Positions 52,396 to 62,262 of a stretch of 64,000 nt of DNA are shown in pieces (position 1 is the stretch's first letter; each line of letters begins with the position of its first letter). The stretch covers positions 558,001 to 622,000 of the forward strand of contig NZ_JIAN01000006.1 of NCBI RefSeq assembly GCF_000688475.1, read 5' to 3'. The position numbers and the translations under genes are program-made. Source of the DNA: Cellulomonas sp. URHE0023. GTDB lineage: Bacteria; Actinomycetota; Actinomycetes; Actinomycetales; Cellulomonadaceae. Under the pieces are notes generated by a model. It had not been told where the DNA came from. It worked only from the letters and a program-made list of their open reading frames with translations, and did not search any database.

Positions 52396-55300
52396 TCAGT
52401 TGCTCCCCAGTGCGGTGTGTCCGAGTCGGACGGGGTTGACGTCGGAGCCGGCGTCGCAGTCGTGGAGGGTCGCTCGCGGGTAGGTGTTCTTCAGGCCGCC
52501 GAGGATCCGGACCAGGAGGTGCAGGCGGTAGGAGACCTCGACGTAGGTGGCGTAGCGCTGCGCGAGAAGGGCTTGGATCTCGGCGGCAAGCTCGTCGGTG
52601 ATCGCCGCACCGGCGCAGCTGGGCGCGGGAGGGACGAAGGCGGTGAAGTCCTTCACAGCGGTACCTGCCGCGAGGTTGGTCTCCATCCAGTCGCGGAAGC
52701 TGGTTCCGCATGCGGCAAGGATCGCGGCGGCGCACCCGCAGAGCACCGTGCTGTCGGTCTCCGGTGGGGTCCCCCGGCGCAGTAGCTCGACGACGGTCGC
52801 CTGGAGCTGCTCCTTGGTCCAGTCGATGACAGCCTCTGCCTCGGCCCAGGCGCACCAGGCGTCCTCGAACCGCTCGAACTGGTAGCCGTGGCGCGCGATC
52901 TCGACGAAGTGCTCCACGAGCTGGGCCTGGACGTCGGCCCGCAGGTCGTCGTCCATCGCATCGGCGCAGGAGACCGTTCCCAGCTCGACCTCCTCGTCGA
53001 ACAGTGTGCCGAGGGTCGTCGCCAGCACCTGCGGCAGGTCCTGGATCAGCTGGTGCGCATCGAGCCACCGCGTGAAGACGTCGCTGTAGGCGGCGTAGAC
53101 CTGGGCTGCGCAGGAACAGGCGTCCTCGGCGTCGGCCACCTTGTCGGCGAGGGTGCGAGCCAGCCGATCGACCATCGGGTCGCACGGGTCGGTGATGTAT
53201 CCGTCGTTTCCCACCCAGCAGGTCTTGCCGAGCAGGTGCGCGGGGGTCTGCTCCTGGATCGTCTTGTCGGCGTAGGCCCTCATGTTCAGGTTCGTGGCGA
53301 ACGGCGCCGTCCAACCGGGCATGACGTAGGTGAGGCGGAACGAGTACGGATCGGAGCCGCCGCAGCACCCTCCACAGTCCGCGTGCTCCGCGCACGCCGG
53401 GTACAACGCGTCGCCGGGGAACTTGGGCCGTAGCAGCAGGTGCTCGACGACGATCGCACGCTTGTGGGCGGCCCAGGTGGCCATCACCGCGATGAAGTCG
53501 GTCGCGCGCCGTCTGGTGGGGAACGTCGTGACGGTCTCGCCGAGGTGGACGCCACTCCCGTCCACGACGGTGAGCCGCCACTGCGGGCCGGACGGCGTCG
53601 GCGTGTACCGCTCCCGCACGACCAGCTGGGAAAGCAGGCCGCGCTTGGCGCGGTCGAGCTCGCGCACGAGCGCTGCCGCCTCGACGTCGTCGGCGGGAAG
53701 CACCTCGGTGGAGGTGTCGCCGGCGACCACGGTCGTCAGCTCCAGGCGCGTGCCGGTGCCCGTGATCGACCAGTCGTCGACCGCGGCGTCGAGGTTGCGT
53801 GCGGTGATGAGCGCCGCCAGAGCAGCCCCGGCAGCCGCAGCGATGTCGAACGTCGCGACAGGATGGCCGAGCTCGTCCGCATCGAGGCGGTGAACGAAGC
53901 CGGGGGCGCCCGTCGACCGGTTCGCACGATAGGAGAGTGCCCAGTCCGGCAGACCGAGCAGCAGCGTGACCCGCTGGTGGAGCCCGGGCGCGTTGTCGGG
54001 GTCACACGGTGCCATCGACCGGTCGAGCGCCTTGCCGCGGCCGTGCCCGATCCGTGGCAGAGCCCGGAGGAAGGCGAGCTTGTCGTGGATCAGGTCGGCT
54101 CGTGCCCGGCCCTGGCCCTCCAGATCGGTGAGCGCCATCGCGTAGTCACCGAAGCTCTCCCCGAACCGGGCGAGCAGGTGGTCGAGGAACCGGTTGCGTC
54201 GCTCGCTGAACGTGGCGAAGGACTCGACGAGCGCCTGGAGCGCATTGGGGTCGAGATCCGTGACCAGGAGGTTGAGGTCGGTGATCGATGCGCCGTCCAG
54301 CGACCCGGAGAAGTAGGTACGGTCGACTGACGGGTTCATCGAGAACAGGTCGCCGGCGTGGGCGAGCTGGGCGTACGCGTTGCGCAGCAGCTGTTCGTAC
54401 ACCATCAGGTATCCCTTGAGCTGCAGGGCCTGGGCCTGGCGCTGCGGTGTCGCCGTAGACGGCAACCCGGCCGGGCCGATGCCGTAGGTCAGAGGGAAGC
54501 TGTGCTGTACCGGGTAGTAGGACTCCAGGTCACGCTTGGTGCCGACGGGAACCGGCAGATCGAGCTCGGTGACGTGCAGCTTCGGGCGCGCGGCGCTGCC
54601 GTGCAGCTGGACGAGGGTCGCCTCGGCCTCGTCCTGGCGGGGCTGGAACGGCAGCCCTCGGCTCGTGAACTGGAACTGCGACAGCGCGTGGTGCAGCCGC
54701 GTCCGGTGGTCCGAGGGCGGGTAGAGCAGCCATTGCGCGCTGGTCCGCTGCGGATCGAACGTCCGCGCACCGTTCGGCCAGCTCGGGTCGGCGATTCCCT
54801 TGATCGGGCTGCCCGTGTCGTCGTAGGCGGTCAGCAGGAGGTTCGCGACGCTGATGACGCCCTCGATGTCGCTGAGCCGGTCGATGATGTCGGAGACGCG
54901 CAGCTCGGTGCGCAGCGCGCTGTCCGCCAGCCCGTCGACCGTGAGGAAGCCGTTGCTGAGCTCGGGTCCGTTGAAGATGGCGTCGACGGTGTCGCCGCGT
55001 TCCCGGAGGTCCTGCAGCGACCAGAAGTCGACGGGCGGGTCGAGGTAGCGCTCGATCTCGAACCAGATCCTCGCCTGCACCAGCTCGATGTCGGCGGCCG
55101 GCTCGACCTCGATCTGCGCGCACGCGGCGATGTCGTCGATCTCGACGAGCCGGAGGCGGCAGTAGTCCTCGTCGAGGTTGCGATGAGCGTCCAGGACACC
55201 ACGAGCGGCGTCGACTGCGTCGTCCGTGAGCGCCAGCTTGCGGCGGTACGGCTCGACGAAGCCGTCCGGCGAGAGGTCCTTGAGGAGGTCGAGCAAAGCC

Positions 55301-56175
55301 GGCACGGTCGCCTGGCGACGCACCGAGCTGTCGCCGTAGAGCCGCACGGACGCGTTCTCGATGTGGATGGTGGTGCCGTCGGAGAGCTCGACGTCGAAGT
55401 CGACGTAGAGCACGTCGAACCAGTTGCGGCGCAGCTCGTCGTCGGTGACCGGCGTGACCCCGGTGGTGGTGTTGTTCGGCCCGACCGGCGTGACCTTGGC
55501 GAGCGGGGCGATGTCCGTGGCGAGCCTCAGGCGCTCGCCGTGGTCTGCCAGCGGCCAGGCCGGGAACCGCACCTCGATGGTGAACGGTCGGAACCGGCCG
55601 TCCACGTGGACGCTGTGGCGGCGCACGATCTTGCGATCGTTGAGGTCACCCAGTCCGGGGGCTCCCTCGAGCTCCAGCAGCACGTCGTACAAGCCCTGCG
55701 GCGCGATCCGCGAGAGAGTCGTCGTGTCGTGCTTGCGTCGGGACGGGTCGTCGGAGATCACCTGCTCCCCGTCCTCGCACCACGCGAAGAGCGGCGTGTC
55801 GCACCCGCACGTCATGCACCGCACCCAGGCGTTGCGCACCTGGTCGACATCGATCAGGAGCCGGCGGAAGTCCTCAGTCGACGTGGGGTTGACGGTGAGG
55901 ATCCGCCGGGCGGAGTAGAACGTCTGGTCGGGGTACGGGTCCGCGCCGCCAGCCGTCGAGTCCGCGGACACGAGGATGTCCTCGATCGGGAAGCCGGTGC
56001 GGTACGCGAGGTCGGTGATCGCGTAGGACAGCGCTTCCAGGATCGAGATGCCCGGGTCGTGCGTGTTGTAGTCCGTCCAGTGGTCGCTGCCGGCCTGCTC
56101 GATGTGCCCGACGCCTTCGCGTCGGAGCCGGTAGAAGTCCTGCGCCGCGGGCAGCTCCCCAGGGACGCGAGTCAT
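52396..56175 (-). CDS. eCIS baseplate J-like protein 2 (Afp12-like)
   Basis: 1259 residues. The baseplate-wedge signature is near the N-terminus: SDHWTDYNTHDPGISILEAL followed by TDLAYRTGFP. The rest is long and mixed alpha/beta, with a Cys cluster near residue 120 (RCMTCGCDTPLFAWC) and another near 925-945 (CAEHADCGGCCGG) followed by DPYSFRLTYVMPGWTAPF, a block typical of giant eCIS baseplate proteins. It should pair with the Afp11-like protein to form the wedges that trigger sheath contraction. Its ATG overlaps the stop of that gene (ATGA). Confidence 0.88.
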   Translation of the reverse strand: MTRVPGELPAAQDFYRLRREGVGHIEQAGSDHWTDYNTHDPGISILEALSYAITDLAYRTGFPIEDILVSADSTAGGADPYPDQTFYSARRILTVNPTSTEDFRRLLIDVDQVRNAWVRCMTCGCDTPLFAWCEDGEQVISDDPSRRKHDTTTLSRIAPQGLYDVLLELEGAPGLGDLNDRKIVRRHSVHVDGRFRPFTIEVRFPAWPLADHGERLRLATDIAPLAKVTPVGPNNTTTGVTPVTDDELRRNWFDVLYVDFDVELSDGTTIHIENASVRLYGDSSVRRQATVPALLDLLKDLSPDGFVEPYRRKLALTDDAVDAARGVLDAHRNLDEDYCRLRLVEIDDIAACAQIEVEPAADIELVQARIWFEIERYLDPPVDFWSLQDLRERGDTVDAIFNGPELSNGFLTVDGLADSALRTELRVSDIIDRLSDIEGVISVANLLLTAYDDTGSPIKGIADPSWPNGARTFDPQRTSAQWLLYPPSDHRTRLHHALSQFQFTSRGLPFQPRQDEAEATLVQLHGSAARPKLHVTELDLPVPVGTKRDLESYYPVQHSFPLTYGIGPAGLPSTATPQRQAQALQLKGYLMVYEQLLRNAYAQLAHAGDLFSMNPSVDRTYFSGSLDGASITDLNLLVTDLDPNALQALVESFATFSERRNRFLDHLLARFGESFGDYAMALTDLEGQGRARADLIHDKLAFLRALPRIGHGRGKALDRSMAPCDPDNAPGLHQRVTLLLGLPDWALSYRANRSTGAPGFVHRLDADELGHPVATFDIAAAAGAALAALITARNLDAAVDDWSITGTGTRLELTTVVAGDTSTEVLPADDVEAAALVRELDRAKRGLLSQLVVRERYTPTPSGPQWRLTVVDGSGVHLGETVTTFPTRRRATDFIAVMATWAAHKRAIVVEHLLLRPKFPGDALYPACAEHADCGGCCGGSDPYSFRLTYVMPGWTAPFATNLNMRAYADKTIQEQTPAHLLGKTCWVGNDGYITDPCDPMVDRLARTLADKVADAEDACSCAAQVYAAYSDVFTRWLDAHQLIQDLPQVLATTLGTLFDEEVELGTVSCADAMDDDLRADVQAQLVEHFVEIARHGYQFERFEDAWCAWAEAEAVIDWTKEQLQATVVELLRRGTPPETDSTVLCGCAAAILAACGTSFRDWMETNLAAGTAVKDFTAFVPPAPSCAGAAITDELAAEIQALLAQRYATYVEVSYRLHLLVRILGGLKNTYPRATLHDCDAGSDVNPVRLGHTALGSN

Positions 56176-59100
56176 GAGGACACCACCGCCTCGCAGCCGC
56201 AGTCCTCGACGAGGGCCGCAGCGCCGCCAGGGATCGCCTCGACGGTGTGGCCGTCAGCGGGTGCCGACACCAGGATCGAGATGGCGGTCGAACCCACGAC
56301 CGTCTCGGGGAAGTGCTCCGGCGCGGCGTCGGGGAGCTTGCGGTACAGGCGGACGTCACTGACGTAGTCGACGTAGGGCCGCTCCTCGATGAAGTTCACC
56401 AGCACCGACTTGTGCACCGTGCCGTTGAACTGGGGCCGGGCCCCCGCGCGGTACGCCCACGGTGAGAGGAACTCGACGATCTCCCGCTTGAGGCGGTCAT
56501 GGTGGAACGTCTCGTCGAAGCCGTCCCGCAGGCGCACCCGCAACGCCACGCTCACCTCCTCGAACTGGGGGTTGCGCACGTGCAGCTGGGCGAAGCACGA
56601 CATCCGCACGCGCAGGAACCGTTCGATCTCGCGGAGCACCCGCAGGCTCGTGAAGGGGCGCAGCGGGTCCCGCGGGTCCGGCACAGCCAAGTCAGGGATC
56701 GTGACCACGGTGACGTGCCCCGGCGCGAGCTCCTGGTACTCGCCCGCGCCGCACGACGTCGGCCCGTACAGGGTGTGGTTGAGGCAACGCACCTGGTAGA
56801 CGCCGGGGAACGCCTCCAGCACCAGGTGCTCGTAGTCCCACAGCGCGATCGCCCGGTCCTTGTGCCGGAGTCGCTCGCTCACTCGCGTCGCGAAGGCTCG
56901 TTCGTCCTCGACAGGCCGACCACCGAAGGTCGCGTCGGGCTGGCCGACGGACCTGACAGCAGCGTCCGGGGTCTCGAGCTTGCTGATCGCTCCGGCCGGC
57001 AGGTCGACGGCCGGCGTCGGTGATTCCTCGGGCGCCCGGGACGTGGCCCGCACCGCCTGGGCAGCCACGCCACGCAGATGGGACACGGCGTCCGTTGCCG
57101 ATGCCACCGCGATCCGGATCCAGTGCTGGCCGCGAGCCATGAGGGTGTGCTCCGTGGTGGCGTCCGCAGGGAGCGCCAGCGTGACGATGCCCGAGGCGAG
57201 CAGACCGTCGGTGAGGTCGCTGACGGCGTCGGCGGGGAACCCGACCCACTGGGTGCCGCGCAGGTAGCTCCACCGCAAGTGGTGCTCGGGCTTCACGGTG
57301 CGGGGAGACGCGGTTCCCTCCACCACCCGGAACAGCAGTGCGAGGTTCTGTGGGGGCACGAGGCCCTCGACCCCGACGTACAGCTCGCCCTCCGACGGCT
57401 CGTTGGCACCTGCGACGAACTGAGGCACGACCGAAGGGTTCGTCATGCTCTGTTCGGCGTACCCGAACGGCGTGACGTGGAAGAACCTCCCGGAAGCCTC
57501 CGACGGCGCGGCGAGGTCGATCTGCTGGACGGCGTCGTACCCGAGCGTGAACGAGCCGAGCAGCGGGACGACCGGCACGATCGGCTGGGCGCCGTCGGGT
57601 CTGGCGAACCAGGCGGCAAGGCTCACGGGATAGGCGGCGACCCCGTACCCGGCGCTGAGCTTGAGTCTGACGAAGCCACCACGGCTCGCGGGCGAGTAGG
57701 GAGTGCCCGGCGTCAGGTCCGGGGTCGTCACCGGCGGCTGGTCGAAGGCTCCCAAGGAGACGGCCATCTTCTCGACGCCTCCGTCGTCGGACGACACAGC
57801 GATCGACTCTGCGTCGAGCAACGAGTGCCATGTTCCGCCGTCGAGGTACTCGACGGACATCGTCGGCGCCGACTTCCCGGCAGGATGCACGACCGGCCGG
57901 GCCATGAGGATGCCTTCGAGGTCCACCGCCGTGGGCGACTTCTGGAACGCCTCCTTGGAACCGATGACGAGCGAGCTGTTGCTCGTGGGCGCCGAACCGA
58001 ACGGCAGGAACGGCGTGGACGGGTCGATCGGGCCGTGGTCGTTGGCCAGCACCAGAGTCTTGATGCCTTCCACGTGGGTCGCCAACGCGATCGACTTCGC
58101 TCTGCCGGCAGCAAGCACGGGGTACGACGAGGTCCGACGTCGGTCGTGGCGCAGCGTGACCAGCAGCACGGGTTGGGCGGTGTCGAACCCGTAGCCGTGG
58201 ACCTTGGGGTCGTACGCAGTGATGGCAGGGTCGTTGGGCATGACCGCGAGAACGATCTCTAGTCCGGGCTTGTCGGTCACGGCCACCTCCGGCACGTCGA
58301 CCTCGAGCCATCCCTTCTCCGTGGTCAGCCGGCAGCGGAGCTGGCCTTGCAGGCCGTCGGACGCGTCGTCCGGCAGGGCGGTGGTCGTCTGGATGTCCAC
58401 CGTCACCGTGCGGGTGCCCTCGGCGAGCCACAGGTAATGAGAGGCGATCGCGAAGCCGATCTCTGCGACGGGCATGTCGATCGACCTCAGCCGGCCGTCG
58501 GCGTAGGTCTGCTTCGCGAACGGGTGCCAGGGTTCGACGTCGTCAGCGACGGGACTCGCGAAGATCCGCCCGCCGTCCTCGGGCAGGTTCTCGGACGTCG
58601 AAGAGGCGCGATGGCGGTACAGGCTCTTCAGGGCGGTCACCGTCGCCTTGTTGGCCACCAGGTCGCGGTCGAGGCTGAACTGCACGCCCGCACCGGCCTT
58701 CAGGAGGGTTCCCGACTCCAGGAGATGGGAGTCGACGTGCTTGGCCAGCTCGACGACGACGTGGGCCCGGCTCGGCTCTGCCGGGTGCTTGCCGAGCCTC
58801 AGCACCTGCTCGTAGTAGAAGTCCAGATGCTTCTGCGTGAACGTGTTGACCGCCGCGCGGGCGTGGTCGAGCAGCTGCAGGAACGCGAGGAAGAGTGCGT
58901 AGTGCGGCTGGTGCCCGCTCTGGTGGATGCTGGCCAGGAGCGCGGCGCCAGCGTCGTCGACGGCCCGGGCGTACACGGCGAGGAAGGTCTCGCAGGCCGA
59001 GGTGAAGACGTTGTGGGTGGCGAGGTGATTGACCCGGGCGACGTCGTCCGTGACGTCCCCGTAGGCACCTGTGGGCTCGGAGAGGTCGACGGCGATGTAG

Positions 59101-59771
59101 CTCCCCCACCCGGTCAGGCCGACGCCGCGCGGCCAGTCCGACGACAACCCTGGGCCTGTGAGGAGCGAGTCGAACGGCTCGATGCCCATCCCGAGAATGA
59201 GCGAGGCTTCGATGGGCTGCGCCGCGCGGTCCACGACGCCGAGCGCGGCGCCGGCAAGATAGAACCCGATCAGCTGCCGCAGCACCGGGCTCAGCCGCGA
59301 CCGCACCAGGTTGGCCAGCGTGGCACGCAAGGGTTCGTCCCGCTCCAGACGCTGCCCGAGCGTGTCGAGCCGCAGTGCCAGCGTGCCGACGCAGTCGAAG
59401 ACGGCGCCGAGCGCCCTCTTCATGTCCGCCCCGGATGCGGGCAGCTCCGGGTCCTCGAGCCGGCGCAGAAGCTCTTGCACGGTGGTGCGGTAGACGGCGA
59501 CATCCTCCGTGGCGGCAGCGGCGAACCGCGCGGAGGTGTCGGCGGTGAAGAACGACTCCCAGGTGGCGTCCTCGGCTCCGTCGGGGTCGTGGAACGGCAG
59601 GTGGGCGGCATAGGCCGATGCGAAGACCATGGCATGTTCCGACCGGCGCTCGTCGACTCGCAGGCCCGGCGCGTCGGGTGCCGCGAAGGACCGCTGCACC
59701 TGGTCCGTTCCCGTGCGGACCAGCTTGAGCGGGTCCACCTGCGCGGCGCAGGCCGAGCACCCGCAGCTCAT
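56172..59771 (-). CDS. eCIS baseplate J/gp47-family protein 1 (Afp11-like)
   Basis: 1199 residues. The C-terminal third is the recognisable baseplate J part: RVSERLRHKDRAIALWDYEH, LEAFPGVYQVRCLNHT, then VTVVTIPDLAVPDPRDPLRP and the closing wedge domain with TVHKSVLVNFIEERPYVDYV. The N-terminus begins MSCGCSACAAQ, a tight Cys cluster. It is much longer than phage gpJ (about 300-400), as usual for eCIS. Its ATG overlaps the gp25 stop (ATGA), so wedge components are made in sequence. Confidence 0.9.
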   Translation of the reverse strand: MSCGCSACAAQVDPLKLVRTGTDQVQRSFAAPDAPGLRVDERRSEHAMVFASAYAAHLPFHDPDGAEDATWESFFTADTSARFAAAATEDVAVYRTTVQELLRRLEDPELPASGADMKRALGAVFDCVGTLALRLDTLGQRLERDEPLRATLANLVRSRLSPVLRQLIGFYLAGAALGVVDRAAQPIEASLILGMGIEPFDSLLTGPGLSSDWPRGVGLTGWGSYIAVDLSEPTGAYGDVTDDVARVNHLATHNVFTSACETFLAVYARAVDDAGAALLASIHQSGHQPHYALFLAFLQLLDHARAAVNTFTQKHLDFYYEQVLRLGKHPAEPSRAHVVVELAKHVDSHLLESGTLLKAGAGVQFSLDRDLVANKATVTALKSLYRHRASSTSENLPEDGGRIFASPVADDVEPWHPFAKQTYADGRLRSIDMPVAEIGFAIASHYLWLAEGTRTVTVDIQTTTALPDDASDGLQGQLRCRLTTEKGWLEVDVPEVAVTDKPGLEIVLAVMPNDPAITAYDPKVHGYGFDTAQPVLLVTLRHDRRRTSSYPVLAAGRAKSIALATHVEGIKTLVLANDHGPIDPSTPFLPFGSAPTSNSSLVIGSKEAFQKSPTAVDLEGILMARPVVHPAGKSAPTMSVEYLDGGTWHSLLDAESIAVSSDDGGVEKMAVSLGAFDQPPVTTPDLTPGTPYSPASRGGFVRLKLSAGYGVAAYPVSLAAWFARPDGAQPIVPVVPLLGSFTLGYDAVQQIDLAAPSEASGRFFHVTPFGYAEQSMTNPSVVPQFVAGANEPSEGELYVGVEGLVPPQNLALLFRVVEGTASPRTVKPEHHLRWSYLRGTQWVGFPADAVSDLTDGLLASGIVTLALPADATTEHTLMARGQHWIRIAVASATDAVSHLRGVAAQAVRATSRAPEESPTPAVDLPAGAISKLETPDAAVRSVGQPDATFGGRPVEDERAFATRVSERLRHKDRAIALWDYEHLVLEAFPGVYQVRCLNHTLYGPTSCGAGEYQELAPGHVTVVTIPDLAVPDPRDPLRPFTSLRVLREIERFLRVRMSCFAQLHVRNPQFEEVSVALRVRLRDGFDETFHHDRLKREIVEFLSPWAYRAGARPQFNGTVHKSVLVNFIEERPYVDYVSDVRLYRKLPDAAPEHFPETVVGSTAISILVSAPADGHTVEAIPGGAAALVEDCGCEAVVSS

Positions 59772-60241
59772 GGCACGTCCGGAAGGAGCTGGACCGTCGT
59801 CGTCAGGTTGATGTCGGTGCCTTCCTCCCGGTAATAGGGGAAGACGAAGTTGAACCGCGAGTTGGTCTCTCGCACGCGGTAGGTGACGCCGATGAGGACG
59901 CGTCCCGCCAACGTCTCGGTCGGGTCGTTCTCGACCTCGACCCGCTCCAGGTCGATGCGGGGCTCGTGGTACAGGATCGCGGACGAGATCTTGTCTTCCA
60001 TCAGGGTGCGCATACGGGTGTCGAGGTTCTCGAACATGAGCTCGTCCAGGTTGCAGCCGTACTGCGGAACCATGATCCGCTCACCGCGAGACGTCGACAG
60101 GAGGATCTGCAGGCTGGAGGCGACGTCGTCCTCACCTTCGAGCATCCTGACCCCACCGACGGAGCGGTCGAACGTGGGTGGGAAGGACCAGCCGCGTCCC
60201 AGGAACGGCCTGTCACCGGGGCTCTCCGGAAGGTTCGCCAT
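59768..60241 (-). CDS. eCIS baseplate wedge protein, GPW/gp25 family (Afp9-like)
   Basis: 157 residues, typical gp25 length. Characteristic features include GRGWSFPPTFD at the N-terminus, EDDVASSLQILLSTSRGERI and VPQYGCNLDELMFENLD, which carries the conserved gp25 turn, followed by RVLIGVTYRV. It joins the inner baseplate to the sheath start and nucleates sheath assembly. It lies between PAAR and the J-like gene, one nt after the PAAR stop; in Afp the gp25 gene comes before the PAAR gene. Confidence 0.93.
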   Translation of the reverse strand: MANLPESPGDRPFLGRGWSFPPTFDRSVGGVRMLEGEDDVASSLQILLSTSRGERIMVPQYGCNLDELMFENLDTRMRTLMEDKISSAILYHEPRIDLERVEVENDPTETLAGRVLIGVTYRVRETNSRFNFVFPYYREEGTDINLTTTVQLLPDVP

Positions 60242-60242
60242 C

Positions 60243-60515
60243 TCACCCGCCGATCAGCACGGTCGGGGCGCCGGGCGGCAGGACGATTCCGCCGCCGGCT
60301 GTCTGGTCGGTCGCCCGAGCTGCCGGCTTGCCGCCGATCGTCACGGTCGCCGAGCCTTTGACGATCGAGTCGACCCCGCAGCCGTCGCCGACGACGGCCG
60401 CGGGCATGCTCCCGATCAGGACCGTCGACACCCCGGGAGGGATGATCGGCATCGGGGCGCCCTGGGTTGCCGTGCTCACGATCTGGTCGGTCACGCGTGC
60501 GGCTGGGAACACCAC
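60243..60515 (-). CDS. PAAR-domain spike tip protein (Afp10-like)
   Basis: 90-residue PAAR-repeat protein forming the sharp, metal-stabilised cone on the VgrG-like spike. The repeats show as VSTVLIGSMPAAVVGDGCG, SATVTIGGKPAARATDQTAG and the final PTVLIGG. No extension domain is fused to it, so it carries no cargo itself. The open frame starts with GTG or ATG-type codon at 60515 directly after the VgrG-like stop. Confidence 0.93.
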   Translation of the reverse strand: MVFPAARVTDQIVSTATQGAPMPIIPPGVSTVLIGSMPAAVVGDGCGVDSIVKGSATVTIGGKPAARATDQTAGGGIVLPPGAPTVLIGG

Positions 60516-60522
60516 TGCCTCC

Positions 60523-62262
60523 TCAGTTGATCTGGACCACGGAACCCTTGAGAGTCAAGGTCCCGCTGGACGTGATGTCGGTGCCCGACCGCCCCTGGGC
60601 CTTGACGTTCTGCCCTGTGATCTGGACCTTCGTGCCCTCGACCTTGACGTCCCCTGACGCCTTCAGCGTGATGTCCTTCGCGCTCTTCAGGGTGATGCCG
60701 CCATCGTCGAGCGTGATCGAGCTGCCGTTCTGGTCCTCGAGCACGACCTTCTTCCCGTCCTCGGAGAGGCTCAGCCTGTTGCCCGCCGGGGTCTCGAGCA
60801 CGACCAGCTTCTTGTCGTCGTCGAAGGCCAGCTTCAGCTTCGAACGGCTGACGTAGCCCTTGCGGTCGTTGGCGTCCGTGGCAGCCTCCGGCGCCGGCTT
60901 GGCGGTGCTGTGGACCTGGCCGAGGACCACCGGGAAGCGCGGGTCGCTGTCGAAGAAGCCCACGACCACCTCGTCGTCGACCTCCGGACGGAAGTAGGTG
61001 CCTCGCCCGTCGCCGGCGTCCAGGGTGGCCAGCCGTGCCCACACGCCGTCCTGGGAGGTGCTCACCAGCGGCATACGGACCTTGATCCGTCCCTCGCCGT
61101 CAGGGTCATTGAGCGCTGTGACGATGCCGATCTGCAGCCCGTTGACGGACGGCACCAGGCCCCCGGCAGGCGTGGCCGTCACGGGATAGGTGACGGCGTA
61201 CGGCTCTGGGGAGAGCCCGAAGGAGACGTCGGTCTCCCAGTTGCCGTCGCTGAACGAGTGACGGACGCCCGCGACGAGCTGCCGGCCCGCGAGGCGCTCG
61301 CCGATGCCGGCCACCTCCACCACGTCGCCGGCGGAGACGCCGGCGAAGCCTTGGAACCGCACCCGGCCACGCACCTTGGCGAGCCGGCCCTTGAGCAGGA
61401 GCCCGTCGGCCCACGCCTGCAGCTCCGGCTCGCTGAGCTTCCCGCCGTGTCGCACCAGCTGCGCGTCGCCCCCGAACACGTCGGACAGGTCGGAGGCCGA
61501 GAGGTTGCCGCTGGCGGTGACCGACGGTTCGGACGCCTCGGCCTCGACGAGCTCCTGGTCGGTGGCGCTCCACGCGGTCGCCTTGACGCCGGGTACCTGC
61601 CATCGGGCGTCGATCTCTGCGTCGAGCTCGAGCACGGTCGTCCCGAACGTGGCCGTCACTTTCGGCTCGGCAGACGTCGACGGCGGACCGATCGTCACCG
61701 TGCCGTCGCGGACGGCGACCACATGACCGTTGGCTTCGGCCCGGCAGATCAGGAAGTCCCAGTCGGTGGCGTCGTACTGGACGACCTCCTTGAGGGACGG
61801 CCTGGTGGTCGCCACATCGCCGTCGAGCTGGTACTCGTCGAGCAGGTCGTCGAGGATCTCGCTGTCCTTGGTGTCCGTGAAGTACCTCGACCTGGAGCTC
61901 CTCGTCATGCGCACCGTCTTGTCCCGACACTCCAGCGACAGCCGGGTGCCGTTGCGGCGGATGCGCACGCAGTGCTTCACGATGATCCCCTTGAACACCG
62001 TCTCGGTGTCTCCGCGGTAGCCGAGCTTGATCTCGATCTCCTTGCCCGGCACGAAGTGGTCGGTGTCGCTGGCCGCGAACGTCTGCTTGGACGCCTCACC
62101 GTCGAGCAGCTGCACGGACGCGGAGGGGATGCGGTTGAGCTCGTTCGACACGGACGCCGAGAGCACGGAGAACGCGCCCGACACCTCGCTGCCGTCGATC
62201 AGCAGGCTCATCGAGCACACGTCTGGGCTGGCCGGCGTGGGGATCACGGTGGTGTCGGTCAT
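60523..62262 (-). CDS. eCIS spike protein, VgrG-like (Afp8-like)
   Basis: 579 residues. The N-terminal gp27-like part contains VSNELNRIPSASVQLLDGEA and YDATDWDFLICRAEANGHVV; the OB-fold domain is NGLQIGIVTALNDPDGEGRI with VRMPLVSTSQDGVWARLATL and VVVGFFDSDPRFPVVLGQVH; the C-terminal beta-helix is a repetitive needle ending LKGSVVQIN. It forms the trimeric spike below the tube and receives the PAAR tip. The ATG overlaps the LysM gene stop (ATGA); the frame upstream belongs to that gene. Confidence 0.93.
   Translation of the reverse strand: MTDTTVIPTPASPDVCSMSLLIDGSEVSGAFSVLSASVSNELNRIPSASVQLLDGEASKQTFAASDTDHFVPGKEIEIKLGYRGDTETVFKGIIVKHCVRIRRNGTRLSLECRDKTVRMTRSSRSRYFTDTKDSEILDDLLDEYQLDGDVATTRPSLKEVVQYDATDWDFLICRAEANGHVVAVRDGTVTIGPPSTSAEPKVTATFGTTVLELDAEIDARWQVPGVKATAWSATDQELVEAEASEPSVTASGNLSASDLSDVFGGDAQLVRHGGKLSEPELQAWADGLLLKGRLAKVRGRVRFQGFAGVSAGDVVEVAGIGERLAGRQLVAGVRHSFSDGNWETDVSFGLSPEPYAVTYPVTATPAGGLVPSVNGLQIGIVTALNDPDGEGRIKVRMPLVSTSQDGVWARLATLDAGDGRGTYFRPEVDDEVVVGFFDSDPRFPVVLGQVHSTAKPAPEAATDANDRKGYVSRSKLKLAFDDDKKLVVLETPAGNRLSLSEDGKKVVLEDQNGSSITLDDGGITLKSAKDITLKASGDVKVEGTKVQITGQNVKAQGRSGTDITSSGTLTLKGSVVQIN

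Noticed and set aside
54358..56367. Plus-strand open frame of 669 codons across the Afp12-like gene
   Set aside because: Antisense shadow with repetitive Val/Glu/Arg composition and no recognisable domain.
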